Shown here: positions 35,309-47,586 of the stretch, one piece after another
Layout: every line of letters begins with the position of its first letter
Position numbering within the stretch: position 1 is the stretch's first letter
Assembly: GCF_902729405.1 (NCBI RefSeq)
Contig: NZ_LR746496.1
Coordinates: forward strand, 372,001 to 436,000
Length of the DNA stretch: 64,000 nucleotides
Source of the DNA: Acididesulfobacillus acetoxydans
GTDB taxonomy: Bacteria; Bacillota; Desulfitobacteriia; Desulfitobacteriales; Desulfitobacteriaceae
Direction: 5' to 3'
Translations under genes and position numbers: made by a program
Notes under the pieces: generated by a model
Database searches by the model: none
The model's input: the letters and a program-made list of their open reading frames with translations, nothing else
Told to the model about the DNA's origin: nothing

Positions 35309-36298
35309 CTAATGGAATATCCCTTCCAGGACCCTGCCGGTGCCGAGAACCACGCAGGAAATCGGATCTTCCGCCAAACTCACCGGCAACCCTGTCGCCC
35401 TGGCAATTCGCATATCGAATCCGTAAAGCAGGGATCCCCCTCCGGTCATCATAATCCCTTTATTCAAAATGTCCGCTGATAATTCCGGCGGCGTCCTCTC
35501 TAAGACCTCTTTGACTGCGGCGACGATGGCATCTATGGTTTCCGCCAAAGCCCGGTAGCAGGTCCGGGAGTCGACGCTCACGGTCTTGGGCAAGCCGCTG
35601 ACCAAGTTGCGGCCGCGCACCTCGATCCGGTCGTTGCCCGGGCGGCCTTCGGGGATGGCCGCACCTACCTCCATCTTTATCTCCTCTGCGGTGCGTTCTC
35701 CGATTAAAAGGTTGTGCTCCCGGCGGACAAAACGGATAATGGCCTCGTCCAGTTTGTCCCCTCCCATCCTCAGGCTGCGTTTCGTTACAATGCCTTGAAG
35801 GGAAAGCACAGCAATATCCGTGGTTCCTCCTCCGATATCCACCACCATGTTCCCGGTCGGACCCGAAATGTCCAAGCCGGCGCCCAAGGCGGCCGCATAG
35901 GGTTCCTCCACAACTTTAACTCGTTTTGCCCCCGCCTGGTAGGCCGCTTGTTTAACCGCCCTCTCCTCCACCTCCGTAACGCCGGAAGGGATACAGACCA
36001 CAACTTTGGGCCCGAAAAACAGCCAGCGTTTCGCGCCCGCCTTTTCCAAAAAATATCTCAGCATTAGTTCCGTCGTTCTGTAGTCGGCAATCACTCCGTC
36101 ACGCATGGGGCGTACGGCTACGATATTGCCCGGCGTGCGGCCCAGCATGGAGCGGGCTTCTTCACCGACAGCGATTCTCTTGTTCGTCGTCTTGTCGATA
36201 GCCACCACCGAAGGCTCGCGCAAAACGATCCCTTTGCCCTTAACATAGACAAGAACACTGGCTGTTCCCAAGTCAATTCCCAACTCCATTCCAAACAC
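35309..36298 (-). CDS. mbl: MreB/Mbl rod-shape actin homologue
   Basis: The 329-residue protein has the MreB-family actin core: phosphate-1 motif GIDLGTASVLVYVKGKGIVL, the VVAIDKTTNKRIAVGEEA strand, phosphate-2 MVVDIGGGTTDIAVLSLQGI, and adenosine motif GIMMTGGGSLLYGFDMRIAR. It polymerises under the membrane to direct cell-wall elongation. GTG 36298 (MFGMELGIDLG) aligns with the usual MFARDIGIDLG start and has AAAGGGG about 10 bases upstream. Position next to spoIIID is characteristic of mbl in Bacillus and Clostridia. A terminator precedes it. Confidence 0.96.
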   Translation of the reverse strand: MFGMELGIDLGTASVLVYVKGKGIVLREPSVVAIDKTTNKRIAVGEEARSMLGRTPGNIVAVRPMRDGVIADYRTTELMLRYFLEKAGAKRWLFFGPKVVVCIPSGVTEVEERAVKQAAYQAGAKRVKVVEEPYAAALGAGLDISGPTGNMVVDIGGGTTDIAVLSLQGIVTKRSLRMGGDKLDEAIIRFVRREHNLLIGERTAEEIKMEVGAAIPEGRPGNDRIEVRGRNLVSGLPKTVSVDSRTCYRALAETIDAIVAAVKEVLERTPPELSADILNKGIMMTGGGSLLYGFDMRIARATGLPVSLAEDPISCVVLGTGRVLEGIFH

Positions 36299-36350
36299 CG
36301 CGGAGAATCCCCTTTCTCTGACCGGCTTGTCCAAACAAAGATCTGCCCGG

Positions 36351-36384
36351 AAAAAGTACAATCTCCCCGCCGGGAGATTTGTAC
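36351..36384 (-). terminator. Rho-independent terminator between spoIIID and mbl
   Basis: On the minus strand GTACAAATCTCCC pairs with GGGAGATTGTAC (one bulged base, 4-base loop), then TTTTT. It ends spoIIID transcription and separates it from mbl. Confidence 0.85.
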
Positions 36385-36512
36385 ACTGGCATAGATGTAT
36401 TCGTTATAAATCCGCCAATTCCTTTTTCCTTTTGCTCTTTTTTGTCAATTTGTTACGGGTTTCGCACCCGGCGTCTTTCGGCTCTTCACAACAGCCGTCT
36501 TATCACCCGGCA

Positions 36513-36761
36513 TCAGTTTTCCTGGTACTTTTTCCTGGTCGCCTCCCCGCCCCGAATATGGCGTTCGGCCTTGTTGTTTTCCAGAATGTGCTTGACCTCC
36601 ATGGCCAGCTTTTCATTGATCAACGGCAGGCGTTCCGTGACATCTTTATGTACGGTGCTCTTACTCACTCCGAAAATATCCGCAGTCTGGCGAACGGTGG
36701 CACTCGATTCCATAATATAATTTCCGATTTCCAAAACCCGCTTGCGAATGTATTCCTGCAC
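36513..36761 (-). CDS. spoIIID: SpoIIID, mother-cell sporulation transcription regulator
   Basis: The 82-residue protein is a one-domain helix-turn-helix DNA-binding protein of the usual SpoIIID length. It has YIRKRVLEIGNYIMESSATV, the recognition region RQTADIFGVSKSTVHKDVTE, and a basic C-terminal extension ending RGGEATRKKYQEN, which contacts the minor groove. In Bacillus it adjusts sigma-E and sigma-K regulons in the mother cell. The GTG start has AAGGAGG about 6 bases upstream. A strong terminator lies about 130 bases downstream. Its presence indicates an endospore former. Confidence 0.97.
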   Translation of the reverse strand: MQEYIRKRVLEIGNYIMESSATVRQTADIFGVSKSTVHKDVTERLPLINEKLAMEVKHILENNKAERHIRGGEATRKKYQEN

Positions 36762-36817
36762 GCCGAGCCCTCCTTCTTGCGCCCGATTTTTAGTTCATTT
36801 ATATGCATTCGCCAGCG

Positions 36818-36844
36818 AAAAAGACATCCCCGAAGGGATGTCTT
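36818..36844 (-). terminator. Rho-independent terminator upstream of spoIIID
   Basis: On the minus strand AAGACATCCC / GGGATGTCTT (10-base stem, 4-base loop) is followed by TTTTTC. It ends the transcript of the small membrane protein gene. Confidence 0.88.
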
Positions 36845-36868
36845 GCAATTGGTAAATCCTGTCTTGGC

Positions 36869-37246
36869 CTAGGGGGCTGTTAGCTTGTGATAAGCAAAGG
36901 GGTTTTCGGCAGCCTGCTTCCGGGCCGCCTCAGAAACTCCGGCCCAACGCGGCTTCAAGCCCTGCGCGGAGCACAGGTCCTTGGGGAGCGAGGGAAGAGA
37001 AAACACCAGGGCAAGGATGATTGCCAAGGTGAAGAAAACGATTTGCAAAGTCCAGGCCATCCGGCGGGTAAAGTCGGCGCTGAATTGTCCTCCCGGATGG
37101 TCTTGGTAACGCTCGACGAGAAGACGCCATCTTTCCCCCAAGTGCGTTCCGTCAGGGCCCTCGTCCTCCGGTCCGACGAAGGGCCTGCAGCTTGGCTCTC
37201 CGGCCTCTCGCTCTCTTAATTCAGCGCGGGTTTTGTCCTGGGTCAT
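36869..37246 (-). CDS. Single-pass membrane protein between spoIID and spoIIID, unknown
   Basis: The 125-residue frame has a charged cytoplasmic N-terminus, one hydrophobic helix (MAWTLQIVFFTLAIILALVF, about residues 63-82) and a 40-residue external tail. It is not recognised. ATG 37246 has AGGTGA 5 bases upstream, and a clear terminator follows. In Bacillus this slot holds spoIIQ, a sporulation membrane peptidase-like protein, but no M23 domain is visible here. It could be a lineage-specific sporulation protein; this is inference from position only. Confidence 0.6.
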   Translation of the reverse strand: MTQDKTRAELREREAGEPSCRPFVGPEDEGPDGTHLGERWRLLVERYQDHPGGQFSADFTRRMAWTLQIVFFTLAIILALVFSLPSLPKDLCSAQGLKPRWAGVSEAARKQAAENPFAYHKLTAP

Positions 37247-37317
37247 CGGGCTCACCTCGGGATTAGTGTTCCCACTTCTCCCCTTGTCTAATCCTGTCGA
37301 CCGAGATCATTTCTCCC

Positions 37318-38280
37318 TCATCCTTGAGCAGGAGGAGTCCCGTTCTTGGCCGCGAGGGACATAATTTTAGCCCCCGGATAAAAGTGAGCCAGGATTTGCC
37401 GGTAGGTTGCCCCGCGGCGCGCCATGTCATTCGCTCCGTATTGGGAAAGCCCCACGGCATGCCCTTTGCCATAGGTGGTTATTTTTAACTCGTCAGGTTT
37501 CACCGCCCACTCAATGTCGGTGGAGGCAAGTCCAAGCATGAGGCGAAACTGGTTCGCCTGATAAGTTCGGCCCAGAACGGTCACTGTTTTGGCCCTGCCC
37601 GCCGCAGTCAGGCTCGTCAGCTCAAAGTCCGCGGGCAGAAGGGCTCTGGGAACCGTCTGCAACCCCAATTTCTGCGCCAGTTGCTGCCGGGTGAAGGTGT
37701 AGTGTTCCACAAAGCGCAGCGGATCTTGCTCCTCTGAGGAGACGTTTTGCAGATAGGGCCTGGAACTCCCCCAGACGTCCTCCGCCCGCTCCGTAGGCTT
37801 GCGTCCGCAGCTGCTGAAATAAAAGGCATCAATGTAATCCCCGTTATACACTAAGACCTCGCCCGCGGTGGCCTGAACCGCCTTTTCCAGTTTGGCCTTG
37901 TTGCGCCAATAGGCGAACCAACCCCATTTTTGGCGCATTTGCGCCTCGTTCAGCCAAGCTTGCGTCTTTACGGTCGTATCGACATCATAACCCGGATCCG
38001 GAACCGGGACATGGCTGAGACGTTTGGCCGCGTAAGTACGAGCCGCCACTGCCTGGGCCTCCAGGGCCTGGGGGGCAAAATCCGCGGGCATTTCCGCCGC
38101 TAAAACTCCCACCAAATACTCCTCCAGAGGCATAGTCTCAACTTGGTGGTTAGGCAGAAGAACACGTATGCGAAAATCTTGGCCGGGCGGTTTTTCGCTT
38201 CGCCAGCGCAACACACTCCACGGCAAGAGGATGATCAGACACAGTGACAAGAGAAGTATCCACAGCCATTCCTTCTTCAC
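37318..38280 (-). CDS. spoIID: SpoIID, sporulation lytic transglycosylase
   Basis: The 320-residue protein begins with a membrane helix (LWILLLSLCLIILLPWSVLR), then the SpoIID catalytic domain: PLEEYLVGVLAAEMPADFAP with the catalytic Glu, ALEAQAVAARTYAAKRL, AFYFSSCGRKPTERAEDVWG, and KGHAVGLSQYGANDMARRG. SpoIID cuts septal peptidoglycan during forespore engulfment. GTG 38280 was chosen for its GAGGGG site 7 bases upstream, and because the upstream ATG at 38313 lies before the predicted transcription start. A sigma-E type promoter precedes it, as expected for a mother-cell gene. Confidence 0.95.
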   Translation of the reverse strand: MKKEWLWILLLSLCLIILLPWSVLRWRSEKPPGQDFRIRVLLPNHQVETMPLEEYLVGVLAAEMPADFAPQALEAQAVAARTYAAKRLSHVPVPDPGYDVDTTVKTQAWLNEAQMRQKWGWFAYWRNKAKLEKAVQATAGEVLVYNGDYIDAFYFSSCGRKPTERAEDVWGSSRPYLQNVSSEEQDPLRFVEHYTFTRQQLAQKLGLQTVPRALLPADFELTSLTAAGRAKTVTVLGRTYQANQFRLMLGLASTDIEWAVKPDELKITTYGKGHAVGLSQYGANDMARRGATYRQILAHFYPGAKIMSLAAKNGTPPAQG

Positions 38281-38316
38281 CCCGACGCCCCTCTTTCTGT
38301 ACAAGCCTTTCATCAG

Positions 38317-38345
38317 ATAGTATGCGGGGTAGGGGAAAAATATGG
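38317..38345 (-). promoter_or_regulatory. Sigma-E promoter for spoIID
   Basis: On the minus strand CCATATT (38345-38339), 14 bases, then CATACTAT (38324-38317). This is close to the Bacillus sigma-E pattern with ATATT, N14 and CATACAHT; seven of eight -10 positions match. Transcription would begin near 38310. spoIID is a known sigma-E target in Bacillus. Confidence 0.75.
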
Positions 38346-38383
38346 TTGCCGGCGGAAGAAAAGTTGGCGCTTACCCGCGTGAA

Positions 38384-39634
38384 TCAGTCCTCCCGGCAAA
38401 TTGGTCCGCCGATTCCAGCGAGTTTCTCTTCTATGCGTTCGTATCCCCGGTCGATGTGCTCCACCCCGGAGATCTCGGTCGTACCCTCCGCCGTCAGCGC
38501 CGCCAGGATCAAGGCTGCCCCCGCTCTCAAGTCGGCCGCGGCCACCGGGGCGGCGGCCAAGCGGGAAACCCCCTGAACCAGGGCGCTGCGGCCGTCAATT
38601 TTGATGTCGGCTCCCATCCGTTTTAACTCATCGACGTGCATAAAGCGGTTTTCGAAGACCGTCTCGGTCACCATAGCGGAACCTTGTGCTTTGGCCAGAA
38701 GAGCCATAAAAGGAGCTTGAAGATCCGTCGGGAAACCGGGATGGACCTGGGTTTTGACGTCCACCGCTTTGTAAGGGCCCTCCCGGATGATTCTCACCCC
38801 ATCCCCTTCGTCCTCAAAATGAATGCCCGCCTCCTCTATTTTTGCCAGAACAGGTTTTAGATGATCAATGATGACGTTTTCAACCAGAACATCCCCACCG
38901 GCGGCGGCCGCCATCAACAGGTAAGTGCCTGCCTCAATGCGATCGGGTATGACAAGATGCTCCGCACCGTGCAGTTCTTTGACCCCTTCGATATGAACGA
39001 TGCTTGTCCCGGCTCCGCGAACCCTGGCACCCATCTCGTTGAGAAAGTTTGCCAGGTCAACTATCTCCGGTTCTTGGGCCGCGTTTTCCAGGATAGTGAC
39101 ACCCCGGGCCAGCACCGCCGCCATCATAATATTTTCGGTGGCGCCTACACTGGGAAAGTCGAGGTAAATCCGGGCTCCTCGGAGCGTCTCCGCCCGGGCA
39201 TCCAAATACCCGTGGTCCATCCGGATCTCGGCGCCTAAGGCCTCCAGCCCTTTCAAGTGCCAGTTAATCGGCCTCGAACCGATGGCACATCCCCCCGGAT
39301 GGGAGATGCGTACATGTCCTTCGCGGGCCAAAAGGGGACCCATGGTGACAAAAGACGCCCGCATTTTTGATACAAGCTCGTGCGGTGTCTCTATGTTGAG
39401 GATTTGCCCGGCTTGAAGACGCAGAGTCGTGCCGTCCCTAACCACGTGTGCGCCTACCGCCTCTACAACCTGACTCATGACGCTCACATCAAGAAGGTCC
39501 GGAGCGTCCTCCAGCACGACGGGCTCGGCTGTGAGCAGGCTGGCGGCAATAATCGGAAGAACTGCGTTTTTTGCTCCGCTCACTGTCACGGTGCCTTGCA
39601 GCGGTTTCCCGCCAATAACCACAAATTTGCTCAA
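38384..39634 (-). CDS. murA: MurA, UDP-N-acetylglucosamine 1-carboxyvinyltransferase
   Basis: The 416-residue enzyme has the substrate Lys-Asn pair in TVSGAKNAVLPIIAASLLTA, the active-site loop HPGGCAIGSRPINWHLKGLE with the phosphoenolpyruvate/fosfomycin Cys, and VHPGFPTDLQAPFMALLAKA. It performs the first committed step of peptidoglycan synthesis. The TTG start at 39634 fits the family N-terminus, although the ribosome site (GGGGGTG) is 10 or more bases away. The gene order ywmB-murA-spoIID matches Bacillus murAA. Confidence 0.97.
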   Translation of the reverse strand: MSKFVVIGGKPLQGTVTVSGAKNAVLPIIAASLLTAEPVVLEDAPDLLDVSVMSQVVEAVGAHVVRDGTTLRLQAGQILNIETPHELVSKMRASFVTMGPLLAREGHVRISHPGGCAIGSRPINWHLKGLEALGAEIRMDHGYLDARAETLRGARIYLDFPSVGATENIMMAAVLARGVTILENAAQEPEIVDLANFLNEMGARVRGAGTSIVHIEGVKELHGAEHLVIPDRIEAGTYLLMAAAAGGDVLVENVIIDHLKPVLAKIEEAGIHFEDEGDGVRIIREGPYKAVDVKTQVHPGFPTDLQAPFMALLAKAQGSAMVTETVFENRFMHVDELKRMGADIKIDGRSALVQGVSRLAAAPVAAADLRAGAALILAALTAEGTTEISGVEHIDRGYERIEEKLAGIGGPICRED

Positions 39635-39736
39635 GTGTCGAAAGCACCCCCTAATTACGTCTAAGTCATAATAATTCGTTCTCCCGCCGCCGATTTCCTG
39701 CTTGCCTGCGCAATCCGGCGCACTTCCGTTATCAGA

Positions 39737-40411
39737 TCAGAATTCCTCCAACAACGCCGGCATAGCCAAAACCGTCTCTCCTTCTCCCCCGTGCGAACGG
39801 GTCAGCAATTGTAAGTTGATCCGGTCGGGGCCGGCCCGCACCGGTTTCACCCCGCCTTCGCAATACCCGGCCAAAGAAAACGTCGTCCCGGAGTAGGCCC
39901 ATTGGCTCGGCTGAACCCCCAGAAGGCTGAAGTAGCGAAAGATATCCAGCGGCTGCGCAATCCTTTCGTCAAGGTAAGCCTGTCCGCCGATCCGGGCCGC
40001 CGCGGCCGAGAGACCTTGATAGAGGTTCAGGATGCCCCTTTCTTCGGCGACAGTGACAGTGGCTGCCCCCGCAACCGTCGCGGGACCCTGAGTTTCCGGG
40101 GCGGACGTTGTCTCTGTCCACTGCCAGCACGCCGGCAAGGCTTCCAACCATTGCCGGCCCGGAGAACGGGGCAGCCAGAAAATGATATGCACCTTCGCCT
40201 GTGTCGACTTGCTTAAGCCCGAGTCCAGCAGCAGACCGACCCGCGCCGCGCTTTCGCGGCTGAGTCCGTTTGGATCTGTGCGGAAGTGGGCCAAGGCCAA
40301 GGGAGCGCAGGTTAACAGGCAGAGGATTAGGAGAGTGCTCAGCCCCGCTCTTTTGCGCCCGCTAAGATTCAGTTTTTGCTTGAGGTTGAAAACTGCGGCC
40401 ATGGCAGCCAT
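39737..40411 (-). CDS. YwmB-like secreted protein (TATA-box-binding-protein-like fold family)
   Basis: The protein of about 224 residues has a signal-peptide-like N-terminus (STLLILCLLTCAPLALA) and a secreted body with AKVHIIFWLPRSPGRQWLEA and a conserved end SGTTFSLAGYCEG. Length and position directly upstream of murA agree with YwmB, a Firmicutes family of unknown function named after a structural resemblance. ATG 40411 was selected over a TTG at 40423, since AAAGG is about 10 bases before it. Identification rests partly on synteny. Confidence 0.75.
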   Translation of the reverse strand: MAAMAAVFNLKQKLNLSGRKRAGLSTLLILCLLTCAPLALAHFRTDPNGLSRESAARVGLLLDSGLSKSTQAKVHIIFWLPRSPGRQWLEALPACWQWTETTSAPETQGPATVAGAATVTVAEERGILNLYQGLSAAAARIGGQAYLDERIAQPLDIFRYFSLLGVQPSQWAYSGTTFSLAGYCEGGVKPVRAGPDRINLQLLTRSHGGEGETVLAMPALLEEF

Positions 40412-40545
40412 AAGCGGCAACACCTTTTTTCTCGTTTTTCACTACTAGTGTTGCCAAAGACGGGGAAAGAAAACGCCCCCGCGCGGAGAATTGCCGAAAG
40501 GTGAAAAGTAACCGCCTGCGAGCCTGCCGCCATGACAGGACGCAC

Positions 40546-40575
40546 AAAGCCCCCATTCGCGCAAATGGGGGCTTT
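40546..40575 (-). terminator. Terminator of the ATP synthase operon
   Basis: A 12-base perfect stem AAAGCCCCCATT / AATGGGGGCTTT with a 6-base loop lies about 40 bases after the atpC stop. The stem itself ends in TTT on the minus strand. Confidence 0.8.
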
Positions 40576-40612
40576 GACAGTCTCTCTCTAAATTGTTTTC
40601 ATACCACAACAT

Positions 40613-41029
40613 TTAATGGTATTTGGCGCCGCCTTCGGCCGCGCTGATCCGGGCAAGGGCTTTGCGCAAGGCCATCTCGGCCCGGCGCAGATCCACATCC
40701 CCCCCGGGGTGCGATAAACGCTTCTCAGCCCTCTCCTTAGCCGCCAGCGCTCTTTTGAGGTCGATGGTGTCGCCGGGTTCGGCCGTTTCCGCCAGGAGGC
40801 TGACCACGTTATCCGCGACTTCGACGAACCCGCCGGAGACGGCCATGAGATTAATCTTAGAGTCGATCGTATAACGGACCACACCCACCCGCAATCCGGC
40901 GATGAGCGGGGCGTGATTGCGCAGAATGCCCAGCTCTCCCACTTCCCCGGGCAATACCACAAACTCGCAATCTTCCCGTAGGACCTGACCTTCCGGCGCT
41001 ACCACCCGCAGTTTGAATGTTCCCGCCAC
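40613..41029 (-). CDS. atpC: ATP synthase F1 subunit epsilon
   Basis: The 138-residue protein has the epsilon beta-sandwich (FKLRVVAPEGQVLREDCEFV, LPGEVGELGILRNHAPLIAG) and a C-terminal helical pair (RALAAKERAEKRL, RAEMALRKALARI). It links the rotor gamma subunit to the c-ring and can inhibit ATP hydrolysis. The GTG start follows a G-rich site at 8 bases and is 3 bases beyond the atpD stop. Last gene of the operon. Confidence 0.98.
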   Translation of the reverse strand: MAGTFKLRVVAPEGQVLREDCEFVVLPGEVGELGILRNHAPLIAGLRVGVVRYTIDSKINLMAVSGGFVEVADNVVSLLAETAEPGDTIDLKRALAAKERAEKRLSHPGGDVDLRRAEMALRKALARISAAEGGAKYH

Positions 41030-41032
41030 GGC

Positions 41033-43310
<2,278 letters not shown>

Positions 43311-43331
43311 TCTCACCTACTCCCTTCTCAT

Positions 43332-44897
<1,566 letters not shown>

Positions 44898-44925
44898 TCA
44901 GCCGGTTAAGTTGCTCAGACTCACT

Positions 44926-45480
44926 CTAGGACAATTCCCCCGATGTTGCGAGCAGGTCCTCGCGCATGCGCTCCAAGGCATGCTTGATCGTCCCATCCAT
45001 CACCCGGTCTCCCACTTGCACCAGCACCCCTCCGATCAGTTCCGGACGCAGTTCTGTTTTGAGGGAAACCGTTTTGCCGGTCATTCGGCTCAGGCGTTCC
45101 CTCAGCCTTTCCGTCTGACTCTGGTTGAGTGCCACCGCGCTGGCTACCCGAGCCTCGATAATATGTCTGGCTTCGTCCGCCAGGTGCCTGAATTCCCGCA
45201 CAATCAGAGGCAGAAAGTCCTGACGCCGGCGATCGATGAGCAAGTAGAAGAAGTGGCGGACCACATCACCGACCTGTCCTTGAAGAAGTTTGTCCATTAA
45301 GGCTTTCTTCTCGCCGGCGGAGATGTGGGGATGCTGTAAAACCCGAGCGACCTCATCCTGCTCCTCTATGAGTTGCATCAACTCAGCCAGTTCCTTGTCG
45401 ATCGAGTCAAGTTTCTTTTCTTCTGAGGCAATCTCGAACAAGGCTTCGGCGTAGCGGCGGGCTAAAGCACCGTTAAGCAT
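44926..45480 (-). CDS. atpH: ATP synthase subunit delta (OSCP)
   Basis: The 184-residue protein has the delta N-terminal six-helix domain (ALARRYAEALFEIASEEKKL) and a C-terminal signature GGVLVQVGDRVMDGTIKHAL. It joins F1 to the b-subunit stalk. The start shares one base with the atpF stop (TAATG), so translation is coupled. Confidence 0.97.
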   Translation of the reverse strand: MLNGALARRYAEALFEIASEEKKLDSIDKELAELMQLIEEQDEVARVLQHPHISAGEKKALMDKLLQGQVGDVVRHFFYLLIDRRRQDFLPLIVREFRHLADEARHIIEARVASAVALNQSQTERLRERLSRMTGKTVSLKTELRPELIGGVLVQVGDRVMDGTIKHALERMREDLLATSGELS

Positions 45481-45968
45481 TACTGCATCTCCCCTACCTC
45501 TTGAATAAATTGCTCAATCAACTGATCCTGGCCGGCAAGGTCAATTTTCTGCTGGATAATTTTCTCGGCGATGGTGACCGACAAGTCGGCGACCTGGGCC
45601 TTGACCTCGGCTACCGCACGATCCCTCTCCCGCTGGATGTCGACCAAAGCGGCGGATTTCACTTTAACCGCTTCTTCCCGGGCCTGGTTTAATACTTCTT
45701 GGGCGCGTTCGCCGCCGGCCTTGGTGGCTTTGGCAATAATCTCCTGTGCCTCCTGCCGGGCTTTGCGCATTTCCTCCTGATATTCTTTTTTTATCTGTTC
45801 GGCCTGCTGCTTCTCTTTCTCCGCGGTAGCCAAGCTGGTTTCAATAAAGGTGCGCCTGTCCTCCATCACTTTCATCAGCGGGTTCCAGGCAAACTTGGCG
45901 ATGATCCATACAAGTACGAGGAAAGACAAGACCTGTGCCACAATCGTGTAATCAATAGATATTCCCAT
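45480..45968 (-). CDS. atpF: ATP synthase F0 subunit b
   Basis: The 162-residue protein has one N-terminal membrane helix (TIVAQVLSFLVLVWIIAKFA), then a long charged coiled coil (RRTFIETSLATAEKEKQQAE and onward), the peripheral stalk that holds F1 stationary. Only one b gene is present, as in Bacillus. It follows the two hairpins after atpE. Confidence 0.97.
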   Translation of the reverse strand: MGISIDYTIVAQVLSFLVLVWIIAKFAWNPLMKVMEDRRTFIETSLATAEKEKQQAEQIKKEYQEEMRKARQEAQEIIAKATKAGGERAQEVLNQAREEAVKVKSAALVDIQRERDRAVAEVKAQVADLSVTIAEKIIQQKIDLAGQDQLIEQFIQEVGEMQ

Positions 45969-46009
45969 GTCTACCTCCCTCTCCAGGCTGGTTGGTCCCG
46001 GGATACTTT

Positions 46010-46060
46010 TTCAAGGGGGAACTTGTCGTCCCCCCTTGAAGCCGCGGGTGACACACCCGC
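46010..46060 (-). promoter_or_regulatory. Two tandem hairpins between atpE and atpF
   Basis: Hairpin 1 has a perfect 10-base stem (46010-46019 with 46031-46040; TTCAAGGGGG type) and an 11-base loop. Hairpin 2 has a perfect 7-base stem (GCGGGTG, 46044-46050 with 46054-46060) and a 3-base loop. Neither is followed by a T-tract on the coding strand. They begin about 10 bases beyond the atpE stop and could stabilise upstream atpE mRNA or limit read-through, giving extra c subunit. Confidence 0.65.
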
Positions 46061-46069
46061 ATCGGTCTC

Positions 46070-46312
<243 letters not shown>

Positions 46313-46341
46313 TCAAATTATCCGGAAAAGTATTGGAATCA

Positions 46342-46347
46342 ATTATA
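46342..46347 (-). promoter_or_regulatory. Possible internal promoter before atpE
   Basis: In the unusually wide 174-base atpB-atpE gap, the minus strand has a perfect TATAAT at 46347-46342, about 45 bases before the atpE GTG. The -35 region (TTCAGC at 17 bases) is weak. A small imperfect hairpin lies just upstream. Confidence 0.4.
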
Positions 46348-46471
46348 CTCTCAGCACTTCACGCGCTGAAAATCGGCGGGCATTAAGGCCCATATGTCGG
46401 TTGAACTCAGGCCCTCAAACCTCAATTAGTACTTTAAGAACACAAGCACAATCGCTAAGCCGCCTAGCCCC

Positions 46472-47224
46472 CTAGTGCGATTCTGCCACCGCCTGAGAAA
46501 TGTAGGCCGTCGTGAGAACCGTGAAGACAAAGGATTGGATAGCTGCGACAAAAACACAGAATCCGAGCCAGATGGTGTTCGGAATAACCCCGGGTAAAAC
46601 CCAGACGCCGGGAAGCATAAGGATAACTTTGATCAGAACCTCACCGGCAAAGATGTTTCCGAAAAGACGGAAGGCCAGTGTCATCGGCTTGGCCAGCAAA
46701 TCCAATAGTTCGATGGGCAGGAACACCGGAAACGGTTCAACAAAATGATGGAAGTAATGGACTCCTTTGTGTCTGATTCCCATGCCGACGACCAGAATGA
46801 TGGTTAAGATAGCCAAGGCCAGAGTTGTGTTGATGTCGGCGGTCGGGGCCTGCAAAGTCGCTCCTTCGAAGATCTTGTTCAATTGTCCGGCATCGATATG
46901 GAAATATTGGAACAGGTTAAAGGTAAAATTGGGAACCACGCTGACCAGGTTCGAGAAGAAAATAAACATGATTAACGTCAGAAGGTAACTTAAAAGGGGG
47001 CGGGCTTTTTCCATCTCCATGCCGTTGTCGGATACCAACTTCGAAACAAAATCGACAATCCATTCCAGAATGTTCTGCATTTTGCCAGGCTTTCCGCTCG
47101 TCAACCTGCGTACGCCGATAAACATAAAAACCAACATGACGGCCATGACCATCCACGTCATTACCAGAGTACGGGCGTGAAACGTCATGCTTCCCAGGTG
47201 CCAAATTATGGTTTCTTCATTCAC
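46472..47224 (-). CDS. atpB: ATP synthase F0 subunit a
   Basis: The 250-residue polytopic protein has the essential Arg in KPMTLAFRLFGNIFAGEVLI and conserved FVAAIQSFVFTVLTTAYISQ at the C-terminus. It forms the proton half-channels next to the c-ring. The GTG start follows GGAG by 11 bases, a weak site that may limit the single-copy subunit. Confidence 0.98.
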   Translation of the reverse strand: MNEETIIWHLGSMTFHARTLVMTWMVMAVMLVFMFIGVRRLTSGKPGKMQNILEWIVDFVSKLVSDNGMEMEKARPLLSYLLTLIMFIFFSNLVSVVPNFTFNLFQYFHIDAGQLNKIFEGATLQAPTADINTTLALAILTIILVVGMGIRHKGVHYFHHFVEPFPVFLPIELLDLLAKPMTLAFRLFGNIFAGEVLIKVILMLPGVWVLPGVIPNTIWLGFCVFVAAIQSFVFTVLTTAYISQAVAESH

Positions 47225-47232
47225 TTCTTATA

Positions 47233-47586
47233 TCACTCCTTTCCGTTCATAATTTGACGGCGCATATAAGAGACAAGGGATATTAACAACCCTGCCGCTA
47301 TCCCCAAGGCTAAATCAGGCAGCCAGCTCTTTTCCAAACGGGCCACCCCGACGACTACCGCCGTTACGAGAGCGAGGCGAGCAAAGAGACTGCGGCGCAT
47401 TCTGGTCAGGGCCCCGCGCAAATCCATCTCGACGATGCGTTGGGTGTCACGATAGAGCCACGCGGAATTCAGAAAACCCAAGAGATAACCGACTACCGCT
47501 CCCAGAAGGTCCCAGCGATCGCTCAAAGCTATCGCAAAAAACAGGCCGGACACGCCTACCCACAAGGCGACCGAATTACTTTTCAT
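47233..47586 (-). CDS. atpI: ATP synthase subunit I
   Basis: The 117-residue protein has four hydrophobic helices, with GAVVGYLLGFLNSAWLYRDT in the centre, typical of the small AtpI family. AtpI helps c-ring assembly and is encoded first in many atp operons. Its ATG overlaps the atpZ stop by 11 bases. Confidence 0.88.
   Translation of the reverse strand: MKSNSVALWVGVSGLFFAIALSDRWDLLGAVVGYLLGFLNSAWLYRDTQRIVEMDLRGALTRMRRSLFARLALVTAVVVGVARLEKSWLPDLALGIAAGLLISLVSYMRRQIMNGKE

Noticed and set aside
36762-36817. Sigma-E promoter for spoIIID
   Set aside because: A CATATAAA word is present, but no acceptable -35 lies at 14 or 15 bases, so it was not claimed.
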